Shown here in pieces: positions 1 through 6,846 of a DNA stretch of 8,796 bases; position 1 is the first letter of the stretch, and each line of letters begins with the position of its first letter. A model generated the notes under the pieces. The model worked only from the letters and a program-made list of their open reading frames with translations, did no database searches and was not told the origin of the DNA. Origin of the DNA: Planctomycetaceae bacterium (GTDB lineage: Bacteria > Planctomycetota > Planctomycetia > Pirellulales > Pirellulaceae); the NCBI GenBank assembly GCA_003501565.1, contig DNPC01000260.1:1-8796 (forward strand), written 5' to 3'. A program made the position numbers and the translations under genes.

Positions 1-276
1 GTTTCAGTTCGCCAGCTAATGATGCGTAGCGGCTACGGCCAAACCGAAGCTGCCGAAAATCTACAGCAGGTTTGGGCCTCTGCTGTGGGGCCGCAGCTGG
101 CTGAACGCTCAAGGCCAGGCAATATTTCGCGCGGTATCTTGACTGTTCATGTTGCTGACAGTCCCACCATGCAGGAGATCTCGTTCAGCAAGCGTGCGAT
201 TCTTAAGAAGCTTGTAGCAGCAATCCCGGAAGCAAATCTGAAGGACATCCGAACTCGGATTACGCACTTGGAATAA
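1..276 (+). CDS. DUF721/DciA-like protein, 3' part (start lies left of window)
   Basis: The reading frame is open from the first base to the TAA at 274-276, giving 91 visible residues. The first in-frame ATGs are at 19 and 22, but residues before them (VSVRQL) fit the family, which normally has a short helix ahead of this point, so the real start is probably outside the window. The pattern is that of DUF721: a tryptophan segment (QQVWASAVGPQLAERSRP), then ISRGILTVHVADSPTMQEI, then a lysine-rich helix (SFSKRAILKKL) and a closing IRTRI strand. Characterised family members (DciA) help load the replicative helicase DnaB in bacteria that lack DnaC/DnaI, in the cytoplasm. Whether this copy does so is inference. 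A candidate promoter follows in the spacer, so the next gene is probably transcribed separately. The family call is reasonably firm, the function less so. Confidence 0.68.
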   Translation, partial: VSVRQLMMRSGYGQTEAAENLQQVWASAVGPQLAERSRPGNISRGILTVHVADSPTMQEISFSKRAILKKLVAAIPEANLKDIRTRITHLE

Positions 277-388
277 ATCTGGGACCGCTCGCGATGCGCA
301 GATCACGAAGTTCGCTTGCTGGTCGTGCGATACTAGTGCGAACGACTTACAAATTCTTCCACCGACCCACGCGATGCATGACGTCAAA

Positions 389-417
389 TTGACTGTCATG
401 CGTTTTCTGGCTAGTAT
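389..417 (+). promoter_or_regulatory. Candidate sigma70-type promoter for the giant protein gene
   Basis: TTGACT at 389-394 is followed after exactly 17 nt by TAGTAT at 412-417, matching the -35 box at five of six bases and the -10 box at four of six. It sits in the 294-nt spacer 277-570, where I see no credible gene or RNA. Transcription from here would give a leader of roughly 145-150 nt before the ATG at 571. Planctomycete promoters are poorly defined, so this rests on box and spacing match alone. Confidence 0.4.
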
Positions 418-558
418 CAAACCGACGGCATTTGCGGCTGGCTGCTTTATCTTGGTGGCTCAGCTGTAAGCTCCGCTCAACCTTATCCTTTTCTTCTTCG
501 AACCGCCTTGCCCGAGCACCCGGTCGAAGCTTCCCTCCTAGTGCACCGAGCCGGAACC

Positions 559-564
559 AGAGGT
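559..564 (+). promoter_or_regulatory. Shine-Dalgarno site that decides the start at 571
   Basis: AGAGGT lies 6 nt ahead of the ATG at 571, and a second purine run (AGG) ends 3 nt before the ATG. The longer in-frame alternative, a TTG at 508, is preceded by a pyrimidine-rich stretch with no such site. The site therefore supports starting the giant protein at 571. Confidence 0.6.
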
Positions 565-570
565 AGGTCC

Positions 571-3500
571 ATGGGCAGCTCTTGGGTAACCAGGTATCCG
601 TTGTCACAACGTCGAACCAAGAGGCGACAACGTCAAAAAAGACAACGTCAAGAAATACGTGTACTGTTTGCTGAGCAGTTAGAAGATCGCCGATTGTTGG
701 CCGTAGGAGGTGCAGTCGCTGATTATCAGTTCACCAACCATGGTCGAGACGGACAATCCGAGCTCTTCTCACGTGACTTGGACGAAGACTCTGTTGCCGG
801 TGATATATCCTCACCGCTGCCACTGGGGAGTACCGGCAACGGCGATCCACCCCGAGGCTTGGCCCTAGGTAGTGCCTTTGATGCAACGGCTGAACCGTCA
901 CCTGCCAGCGGATCCCCCGATTATTTTACATTCACAGTCACGCCGGATTCGGGCAAGCCACTGGATCTCGCGCTACTGACCATGATGGTTCGGCGCAACG
1001 ACCCAGATGCAAAGAATAGTTTCTCGATCTATTACGATGAGGATGCGGGCCCAGGTGGTGACAACTTTGCGACGCGACTATTTGCAGGGCTAGTCACGAC
1101 GGAGGATCGATTCGAGCACTTCAATATCCCTTTGGAAGGTCAAGCCGCGTTCTCAAATCTGACCGAACCAATTACTTTCCGTTACTACGCCTGGGGGACT
1201 GCAGGTGTCTCTGCGCAGCGAATTGATAACATTCGCCTTCATCGTAGCGTGGATAGTCCCAGCAGCTCCGAATATGCGTACTACAGTGAGTCAGGGCGAT
1301 TGATCAATCCGTTGGACGCCCTCGGAAACCGCGTCCCTGATTTTTCCGCTGCGGGATTTCGACATGGCGAAGAATCAATCCCCAACGTAGACGCTCTCGT
1401 AGGCACGGAGCGAGTCGTGACGGTTTCACCCATAGCGGGAGATGATACGTCAAACATCCAGAGTGCGATTGACGCTGTCGCCGCGCTCGATCCGGTTGGC
1501 GATAGTGGCTTTCGTGGCATCGTTCAGCTGACGGCCGGTGAGTTCCAAATAGCAGAGAATATATCAATCCTCACCAGCGGGATACTTTTGCGGGGCACCG
1601 GTGACGGAGAAGATCCTAGCCAGAATACGGTTTTGCGGGGCACCGGTACAGGGCAGCGTTCGCTCGTACATGTTGGGCGATCCAGCGGGTTTGCTTCAGG
1701 TGCAGGTGCGGTCCGGAATGTCGTTGAGAAATATGTGCCTGTTGGCGCAACCAGCTTACGTGTTGACTCAACTGATGGCTGGGCGGTTGGCGATCAGGTC
1801 ATCGTGCGGCGCCCGAGTACTGCCGCGTGGATCGCGGAATTGGGAATGGACAACATCCCGCCCCGATCCGACGGCAACCCGGTCACGCAGTGGCAACCTG
1901 GCCAGTACGATCATCTGTATGAACGTGTAATCACATCGATTGAAGGCAACCGAATCCACCTAAACGCGCCGATCATGACGTCGCTAGAAACGCGTTTTGG
2001 CGGTGGAACGGTCTATAAATACGAGTTTGATCGAATCGAAAATGTTGGCATCGAGGCAATTCGAGGTCGATCGGACTTTGCATCTGATACGGATGAAGAT
2101 CACGCGTGGACATTCATACAGCTCAACGCAGTCAAGAACGCTTGGGTGAGCCAAGTGACAGGCCAGCATTTTGGCTACGCAACGGTGCATGCGACCCTGC
2201 GATCTTTTGCTGTCACAGTAGACAACGCTCGCAGTCTTGACCCTAAGTCGATCATCACCGGTGGTCGACGATACCCCTTTGTGATCGATGGGCAATTCAT
2301 ATTGATGCAGAATCTGTACTCTGAAGAGGGGCGGCACGACTTTGTAAACAACTCCCGACACCGCAACCGTGGCCCAAATGTGTTTCTAAGCGGAACTGCG
2401 GTTGGTTCACATTCAACTACTGGCCCTCATCAGCGGTTCTCAACGGGGACACTCTACGACACCATTTCGACCGATCATCAAACCGAAGCTCGCAATCGCG
2501 GAAACTTCGGTAGCGGTCACGGTTGGGCAGGAGCCAACATGGTGTTCTGGAATAACACATCTGCTGGCTTTTTGGTGCAGAACCCACCCACTGCGCAAAA
2601 CTGGTTGATCGGTTCTACTGGTCCAATTATCAATGACACCCGTTTCGGTCAGCAACCACCGGCGAACGTCGACGCGCATGGTACCGCGATTGATTTCGGA
2701 CGCAGCGACAACCCGCTCAACAGCCTCTACGTCGCCCAGCGGAATCAGGCGGACGCAGACAAATCACTGCAACGCACCGAATACGTGCTGGGTGATTTCG
2801 ATTTGCGTCAGTTCGACGGCGATGCTAGCGACGATGCGGTCTACGCGGATCCCCAATGGCTCACCGCAGTGTCTGCCGCGGCTAGCGGCAAGATGGTAGC
2901 GAAGTCGGACGAATCGGCCAGCGGTCAAGTCGTTCCTTTCTCGTTCCAGGTACCGATTCACGCTGACGAACAAGCTTATGCTGCCACGCTTTCGTTAGGT
3001 CTCGCAAGCACGGGAGGTTCAACGGCTGGCGATGGTTTGTGGTTGGATGCGGTTGGCGACCGAAGGTCGTTTGAGTCGTTGGGGGTTGAGAGCTTGTCAC
3101 CTGATGAAACGACGGTTCTAACCTTCGAACTTGAACAAGAAGATCTTTCGCTCCTCAACGATGGTCTCTTGAACCTAGCGATCGATTCGAACACGACACT
3201 CGACTGGGCGCATGTAGACCTAGTGAAAGGGCCGAGACAGCTTCTCACAATGCAGGTGGAAGATGCTGCTATTCGTGAGGGAGAAGCTGGCACAACAGCA
3301 ACTCTAACGAGGAACTCGGACATTAGTGTCCCGCTGAATGTTACTCTCACTGCCAGCGATCCAGGTGAAGTAACCTTGCCATCTCAGGTTTCGTTTCCAG
3401 CGGGAGTGAGTGAAATCACTTTTCCCATCGCTGGCGTGGAAGACGACGAAGTGGATGGTACGCAGCGCGTTGTCATTCACGCCGCTGCAGAATCGCATGA

Positions 3501-5082
3501 TGAAGCAATTGCCGAAATCGAAGTCGAAGACAGCTTTGTCGCTACACTTTCTCTCGAGATCGATCGGAATTCACTCACGGAAGGAGGCCAGCCTGCCAAC
3601 GCGACCGTGATTCGAAATGGACGCGTTGACGAAGTCTTGAATGTTGAGCTAACCAGCAGTGATCCGACGGAGGCGGTTGTTCCCGATTCGATTACGATAC
3701 CTGCGGGCAGTGAGTCTGCTACCTTTGAGATCAACCCACTGGAAGACGGACTCCTCGATGGCACGCAGTCAGCTACAATCTCAGCGACAGCCGCGGGCTT
3801 CCTGGGTGCTAATTCCGAGCTACAAATCCTAGATAGCACTCTTACATCGTTGACCTTGATCGTCGATCGCCCGACGCTCCGTGAGGGAGGATCCGTCTCG
3901 ATTGGTACGGTGACACGCAACTCGTCGCTCGATGTAGCAATTGACGTCGCATTACTGACCAGCGACTCGACTGAAGTTTCCATCCCCGATCAGGTGACCA
4001 TTCAATCAGGAAATACTTCGGCCGCGTTCTTCATTACGCCGCTGGGTGATGGCTCCGTAGATGGAACGCAAGTCGTCGAAATTACAGCTTCGGCAGAAGA
4101 CCATAGCCCTGCCGAAGCCGTGGTCTCGGTAACGGACGCGGACGTTGCGACTCTTTCGTTGTCGGTTGCAAGTTTGACGCTGATCGAAAGCGGCGGTGAA
4201 ACGACTGCGACTGTCAGCAGAAACACTCCAGTCGATGCCCCGTTACAGGTCCAAATTGCTGTTGGTGACAATGGTGAGGTTGCGGTGCCGGGTTCAGTGG
4301 TCATTCCGGCTGGCCAAACGTCGACAACGTTCCCCATCGTTCCAGTTGATGATGATGAGGTCGATGGCACTCAGAATACGGAAATCTCAGTGACAGCTCC
4401 GGAACACGGTGGTGATACTGAGTCGCTGGAGGTCCTTGATGATGATCAAGCTATCGTAACCATTGAGGCTTCGTCGACGGATATACTTGAGGCAACGGGC
4501 TCGACGACGATAACCATTCGACGCAACTTCGATTTAGAACAGACCCTTAGCGTGCGGCTCACAAGCTCATTCCCCGGCTTGCTGCCAGTTCCCTCCACCG
4601 TCGAGATTCCAGGTGGTACGGCATCAGTTGATATTCTGCTTGAGACGGTTGACAACCGTAGAGTCGACGGCGATCGGAACGTAGTTCTGGCTGCTGTGCC
4701 GACGGGTTTTTCCGTTGTATCAACTTCGGTTGTTGTCCGAGAAGATGACGTTTGGACGTGGACGAATCCACAGTTGCATTTGGATGTGAACGACGATGGA
4801 TTTGTAGCTCCCAACGATGTTCTGTTCATTGTCAACTACCTCAATGCGGGCCTGCCGGCGCAGCCGGATCCGCCAGCCGCCAAGCCAGAGTACTTCCGCG
4901 ACACCAATAGCGATGGATTTATCGCACCGATTGACGTACTGTTAATCGTCAATCACCTAAACCGCGAGACTGGTGGAGGCGAGGGCGAGGCACCCAGAAA
5001 CTTGCGCAGCGAAATTGATTATTCGCTCTTTTTTGCAGATATCGACACTCAGAAACGAAAACGAACATCCAGTAGAGACTGA
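571..5082 (+). CDS. Giant modular surface/secreted protein: beta-helix, Calx-beta-like repeats, dockerin
   Basis: The product is 1503 residues from the ATG at 571. Residues 1-30 are very basic. LEDRRLLA at 37-44 is the planctomycete N-terminal signature known as LEPR-XLL, and I see no classical hydrophobic signal peptide. Residues about 95-245 look like a beta-sandwich. Residues about 283-735 resemble a pectate-lyase-type right-handed beta-helix: DDTSNIQSAIDAV, then IVQLTAGEFQI and GILLRGTG, and later RHDF (588-591), GPHQR (618-622), NRGN, GSGHGWAGAN (His650) and PPTAQNWLIG. Residues about 788-890 form another beta-rich region. Five Calx-beta-like repeats span 891-1394. A dockerin with two calcium-loop segments lies at about 1402-1464, followed by a GGGEGEA tail. 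The expected location is outside the cytoplasm. The beta-helix suggests a polysaccharide lyase or hydrolase, but no catalytic residues are proven and it could be a binding or adhesion module. It is followed at 41 nt by a sulfatase, suggesting an operon. Confidence 0.85.
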   Translation: MGSSWVTRYPLSQRRTKRRQRQKRQRQEIRVLFAEQLEDRRLLAVGGAVADYQFTNHGRDGQSELFSRDLDEDSVAGDISSPLPLGSTGNGDPPRGLALGSAFDATAEPSPASGSPDYFTFTVTPDSGKPLDLALLTMMVRRNDPDAKNSFSIYYDEDAGPGGDNFATRLFAGLVTTEDRFEHFNIPLEGQAAFSNLTEPITFRYYAWGTAGVSAQRIDNIRLHRSVDSPSSSEYAYYSESGRLINPLDALGNRVPDFSAAGFRHGEESIPNVDALVGTERVVTVSPIAGDDTSNIQSAIDAVAALDPVGDSGFRGIVQLTAGEFQIAENISILTSGILLRGTGDGEDPSQNTVLRGTGTGQRSLVHVGRSSGFASGAGAVRNVVEKYVPVGATSLRVDSTDGWAVGDQVIVRRPSTAAWIAELGMDNIPPRSDGNPVTQWQPGQYDHLYERVITSIEGNRIHLNAPIMTSLETRFGGGTVYKYEFDRIENVGIEAIRGRSDFASDTDEDHAWTFIQLNAVKNAWVSQVTGQHFGYATVHATLRSFAVTVDNARSLDPKSIITGGRRYPFVIDGQFILMQNLYSEEGRHDFVNNSRHRNRGPNVFLSGTAVGSHSTTGPHQRFSTGTLYDTISTDHQTEARNRGNFGSGHGWAGANMVFWNNTSAGFLVQNPPTAQNWLIGSTGPIINDTRFGQQPPANVDAHGTAIDFGRSDNPLNSLYVAQRNQADADKSLQRTEYVLGDFDLRQFDGDASDDAVYADPQWLTAVSAAASGKMVAKSDESASGQVVPFSFQVPIHADEQAYAATLSLGLASTGGSTAGDGLWLDAVGDRRSFESLGVESLSPDETTVLTFELEQEDLSLLNDGLLNLAIDSNTTLDWAHVDLVKGPRQLLTMQVEDAAIREGEAGTTATLTRNSDISVPLNVTLTASDPGEVTLPSQVSFPAGVSEITFPIAGVEDDEVDGTQRVVIHAAAESHDEAIAEIEVEDSFVATLSLEIDRNSLTEGGQPANATVIRNGRVDEVLNVELTSSDPTEAVVPDSITIPAGSESATFEINPLEDGLLDGTQSATISATAAGFLGANSELQILDSTLTSLTLIVDRPTLREGGSVSIGTVTRNSSLDVAIDVALLTSDSTEVSIPDQVTIQSGNTSAAFFITPLGDGSVDGTQVVEITASAEDHSPAEAVVSVTDADVATLSLSVASLTLIESGGETTATVSRNTPVDAPLQVQIAVGDNGEVAVPGSVVIPAGQTSTTFPIVPVDDDEVDGTQNTEISVTAPEHGGDTESLEVLDDDQAIVTIEASSTDILEATGSTTITIRRNFDLEQTLSVRLTSSFPGLLPVPSTVEIPGGTASVDILLETVDNRRVDGDRNVVLAAVPTGFSVVSTSVVVREDDVWTWTNPQLHLDVNDDGFVAPNDVLFIVNYLNAGLPAQPDPPAAKPEYFRDTNSDGFIAPIDVLLIVNHLNRETGGGEGEAPRNLRSEIDYSLFFADIDTQKRKRTSSRD
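626..655 (+). repeat. Tandem 15-bp duplication in the basic N-terminus
   Basis: Two adjacent 15-bp units, 626-640 and 641-655, differ at one base (GACAACGTCAAAAAA and GACAACGTCAAGAAA). They encode RQRQK followed by RQRQE within the arginine/glutamine-rich start of the giant protein. A partial third match (CAACGTCGAA) lies just upstream at 608. It looks like an in-frame slippage duplication. Confidence 0.7.
679..702 (+). other. LEDRRLLA motif (LEPR-XLL type N-terminal signature)
   Basis: This motif encodes residues 37-44 of the giant protein, after a basic region and VLFAEQ. Large planctomycete extracellular proteins commonly carry an E-x-LE-x-R-x-LL motif near the N-terminus, named LEPR-XLL in domain collections. 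Here Asp stands in place of the usual Pro. It is often proposed to relate to export, but no mechanism is established to my knowledge. Confidence 0.7.
1417..2760 (+). other. Beta-helix (pectate-lyase-like) core domain
   Basis: This encodes residues about 283-730 of the giant protein. It opens with the GDDTSNIQSAIDAV helix cap and the short strand/turn pattern typical of pectate-lyase-superfamily helices. It contains two LRGTG turns 15 residues apart, encoded by an exact 17-bp direct repeat at 1586-1602 and 1631-1647. The later half holds the most distinctive block: RHDF, GPHQRFSTGTLYD, NRGNFGSGHGWAGAN and PPTAQNWLIGSTG. It ends near PLNSLYVAQRNQ. I recall similar blocks in uncharacterised secreted proteins of Planctomycetes and other phyla. 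Boundaries are approximate. Confidence 0.6.
3241..4752 (+). repeat. Five tandem Calx-beta-like protein repeats
   Basis: The units are 3241-3540, 3541-3843, 3844-4146, 4147-4449 and 4450-4752, that is 100 residues then four of 101. Each has an EGG/ES-type strand, a TxTRN or similar turn, an SDPxEVxVP segment, an IPAG turn, an xTFxI strand, and an acidic VDGTQ loop before the last strands. Unit 5 is the most divergent (VDGDRN in place of VDGTQ, and GLLPVP in place of EVxVP). The units are clearly diverged at DNA level, so the array is old. Calx-beta-like folds bind calcium or act as spacers in extracellular proteins. Here they probably form a stalk between the beta-helix and the dockerin. Confidence 0.8.
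4774..4962 (+). other. Dockerin type I-like domain
   Basis: There are two calcium-loop/helix segments: LDVNDDGFVAPNDVLFIVNY (from 4780) and DTNSDGFIAPIDVLLIVNHL (from 4900), separated by a proline-rich linker. Asp/Asn residues at loop positions 1, 3, 5 and a final Asp match the dockerin calcium-binding pattern, as does the near-identity of the two halves. Cellulosomal dockerins bind cohesins. In Planctomycetes dockerins are common without a recognised cellulosome, so the partner is unknown. The GGGEGEA tail and a short IDYSLFFADI segment after it are typical of this group. Confidence 0.85.
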
Positions 5083-5123
5083 TTTTTCAACGGTGAATCC
5101 CAGGTATACAACGCCACCCAAAC

Positions 5124-6680
5124 ATGACACAAATAATGAAACCGATTCTGTTCCACGCTGTATCAATCATCGTCACTGCAACCTGCCTTTGGCCGCAACA
5201 TGTTCGGGCCGATGATCGTCCCAACATTCTGTGGATTACGATCGAAGATTGGAGTCCCGATCTCTCATGTTACGGGACGAAGGGTATCTCGACGCCCCAT
5301 GTGGATCAACTTGCGTCCGAAGGCATAAGGTACCAGAGTGCTTTCACAACTTCGCCGGTTTGTTCGACATCTCGATCGGCGATGATGACGGGCTTTCATC
5401 AAAATTACATAGGTGCGCACCAGCATCGCACTGAAAACAAGAAACCACTTCCATTCGGCATCCGACCGATCCCTTATTTGCTCGCTGACGCCGGGTATTT
5501 TACCTGTTTGATGAGCTGGAAGACGGACTGCAATTTCTTGCCGGATAAGCGCAACGAACTATTCATGGACACGAAGGATTGGTCGAATCGAAATCCCGGC
5601 CAACCGTTTTTTGCGAGAATAACTTTCGGTGGTACTCACCGATTTTGGGAGCGTGATCCACTTCGGCCGATCGACATTGATGACATTGAATTGCCCCCCT
5701 ACTACCCTGACACCCCGTTTATTCGTCGTGATTGGGCAAACGGTCTTGAGCAGATGCAACGTGTTGATCGGGAAGTAGGTGCGATCTTGAAGCGGCTCGA
5801 GGATGAGGGGTTAAGTGAGAACACGATCGTCTTTTTCATCGGCGATCATGGACGTTGTCATATCCGAGGAAAGCAGTTCTTGTACGATGAAGGCACGCGT
5901 GTTCCACTGATCATGCGCTGGCCCGGCAGAGTTGAACCTGGCCAGGTGAATGATGATCTTGTGATGTCGATCGATATTTGTGCCACGATCTTGAAGGCCG
6001 CGGGGGTGACACCGCCGATTGCCTTACATGGCAAAGATTTGCTTGGCGATGAAGTGAAAGCCAGAAAGTACACCTTCGCGGCGCGGGACAAGATGGATTC
6101 AACTCACGATGCTATGCGAAGCGTGCGTTCCAAGGACTTTAAGTTGATTCTTAACTTGATGCCCGAAAGAGCTTACTGCCAATTCAGTTTCTACAAAGAG
6201 AGTGCTTACCCGCCACTTGCGGAAATCAATGTGTTGCATTTAAAAGGCAAATTATCGCCGCAGCAGGCTGCATTCATGGCTCCCAACAAGCCCCCAATCG
6301 AACTGTTCGATCTTCGTACTGATCCACACGAAGTCAACAATGTAGCGGACGATCCAAAGTACTTGGAAATTAAGCAAGAGTTGTTAAAGGTATTGAATCA
6401 GTGGCGTCAGGAAGTGATTCATGACGCCGGGGTTACGGAGGAGTTTCGGGCCGACGGTGTCTACCCCGGCGGACTTCCTGACGGAATGACCGTTGGCCAA
6501 TGGGCAGTTGAAAATGCAAAGGATTACGACTTCAAGGTGAATGGTGTTCCGGGCTGGTACCCTACCCGTTCGCTTGAACAGTGGCGAGAGGTCCGCGCGT
6601 TGTGGGAGCCGTGGGTGTTCCGTTCACCTGATAGTAATATGAAACGTCCAGTGATTCCGTTCACGAAGAAACCGAGTTAG
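5124..6680 (+). CDS. Secreted S1-family sulfatase, heparan N-sulfatase-like
   Basis: The product is 518 residues, a full-length sulfatase. Residues 1-29 form a Sec signal peptide ending VRA. A second in-frame ATG at 5136 (MKPILF...) gives a more classical signal peptide; neither start has a clear Shine-Dalgarno site. Catalytic features are visible: N-terminal metal ligands in ITIEDWSPDL (Glu41, Asp42), the formylglycine motif CSTSR with Cys80 in CSTSRSAMMTG, SWKTDCNF around 132-138, GGTHRFW with His172, and GDHG (Asp241, His242) followed by Lys250. The enzyme would hydrolyse sulfate esters or sulfamates after Cys80 is oxidised to formylglycine by a maturation enzyme encoded elsewhere. The overall pattern recalls planctomycete proteins annotated as heparan N-sulfatase (SGSH-like), but substrate cannot be read from sequence. 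It starts 41 nt after the giant beta-helix gene and is likely co-transcribed with it. Confidence 0.92.
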   Translation: MTQIMKPILFHAVSIIVTATCLWPQHVRADDRPNILWITIEDWSPDLSCYGTKGISTPHVDQLASEGIRYQSAFTTSPVCSTSRSAMMTGFHQNYIGAHQHRTENKKPLPFGIRPIPYLLADAGYFTCLMSWKTDCNFLPDKRNELFMDTKDWSNRNPGQPFFARITFGGTHRFWERDPLRPIDIDDIELPPYYPDTPFIRRDWANGLEQMQRVDREVGAILKRLEDEGLSENTIVFFIGDHGRCHIRGKQFLYDEGTRVPLIMRWPGRVEPGQVNDDLVMSIDICATILKAAGVTPPIALHGKDLLGDEVKARKYTFAARDKMDSTHDAMRSVRSKDFKLILNLMPERAYCQFSFYKESAYPPLAEINVLHLKGKLSPQQAAFMAPNKPPIELFDLRTDPHEVNNVADDPKYLEIKQELLKVLNQWRQEVIHDAGVTEEFRADGVYPGGLPDGMTVGQWAVENAKDYDFKVNGVPGWYPTRSLEQWREVRALWEPWVFRSPDSNMKRPVIPFTKKPS

Positions 6681-6681
6681 C

Positions 6682-6702
6682 CCGTTTTCTGACTAGAAAC
6701 GG
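6682..6702 (+). terminator. Hairpin directly after the sulfatase stop codon
   Basis: CCGTTTTCT and AGAAACGG can form an 8-bp stem with one bulged T and a GACT loop, starting two bases after the TAG at 6680. No T-run follows, so it is not a classical intrinsic terminator. It could still end or stabilise the upstream transcript, which faces the convergent glycosyltransferase gene. The rest of the 6681-6846 spacer shows only short chance-level inverted repeats. Confidence 0.3.
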
Positions 6703-6846
6703 TGCGGTGACGGCATCCAATCATGGATCTTTGCAATTGAAAAGACTTAAGTGGGGAGTGGGCGACGGATGCCAAGCGACGTATGCCCTGAAGCAGATGC
6801 CAGCCGACAGATCGCTGGAGACGAAAGTATGCAATGAATAGAAATT

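Noticed and set aside
310..346. Inverted repeats GTTCGC/GCGAAC and GTCGT/ACGAC after the first gene
   Set aside because: The stems are only 5-6 bp with loops of 15-22 nt, the two are mutually exclusive, and no T-run follows, so a terminator is not supported.
329..418. 8-bp inverted repeat GATACTAG/CTAGTATC, right arm covering the candidate -10 box
   Set aside because: Arms 74 nt apart and only 8 bp long are expected by chance about once in a spacer this size.
508..570. TTG start at 508, extending the giant protein by 21 residues
   Set aside because: It has no ribosome-binding site, whereas the ATG at 571 has AGAGGT at good spacing and places the LEDRRLLA motif at its usual distance from the N-terminus.
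109..607. Overlapping minus-strand open frames across the first intergenic region
   Set aside because: They run antisense into the DUF721 gene and the start of the giant gene, show no domain pattern, and overlap each other in different frames.
1586..1647. Exact 17-bp direct repeat with 45-bp spacing, considered as a recombination or mobile-element site
   Set aside because: It lies in frame inside the beta-helix and encodes two LRGTG turns at a 15-residue step, as expected of successive turns of this fold.
3477..3983. 168-residue open frame on the minus strand inside the Calx-beta-like array
   Set aside because: It is a serine-rich antisense shadow of the repeats with no recognisable domain. 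The plus-strand frame is clearly the coding one.
6712..6773. Inverted repeat GGCATCC/GGATGCC in the convergent spacer
   Set aside because: 7-bp arms with a 48-nt loop and no flanking target duplication or transposase remnant; likely chance.
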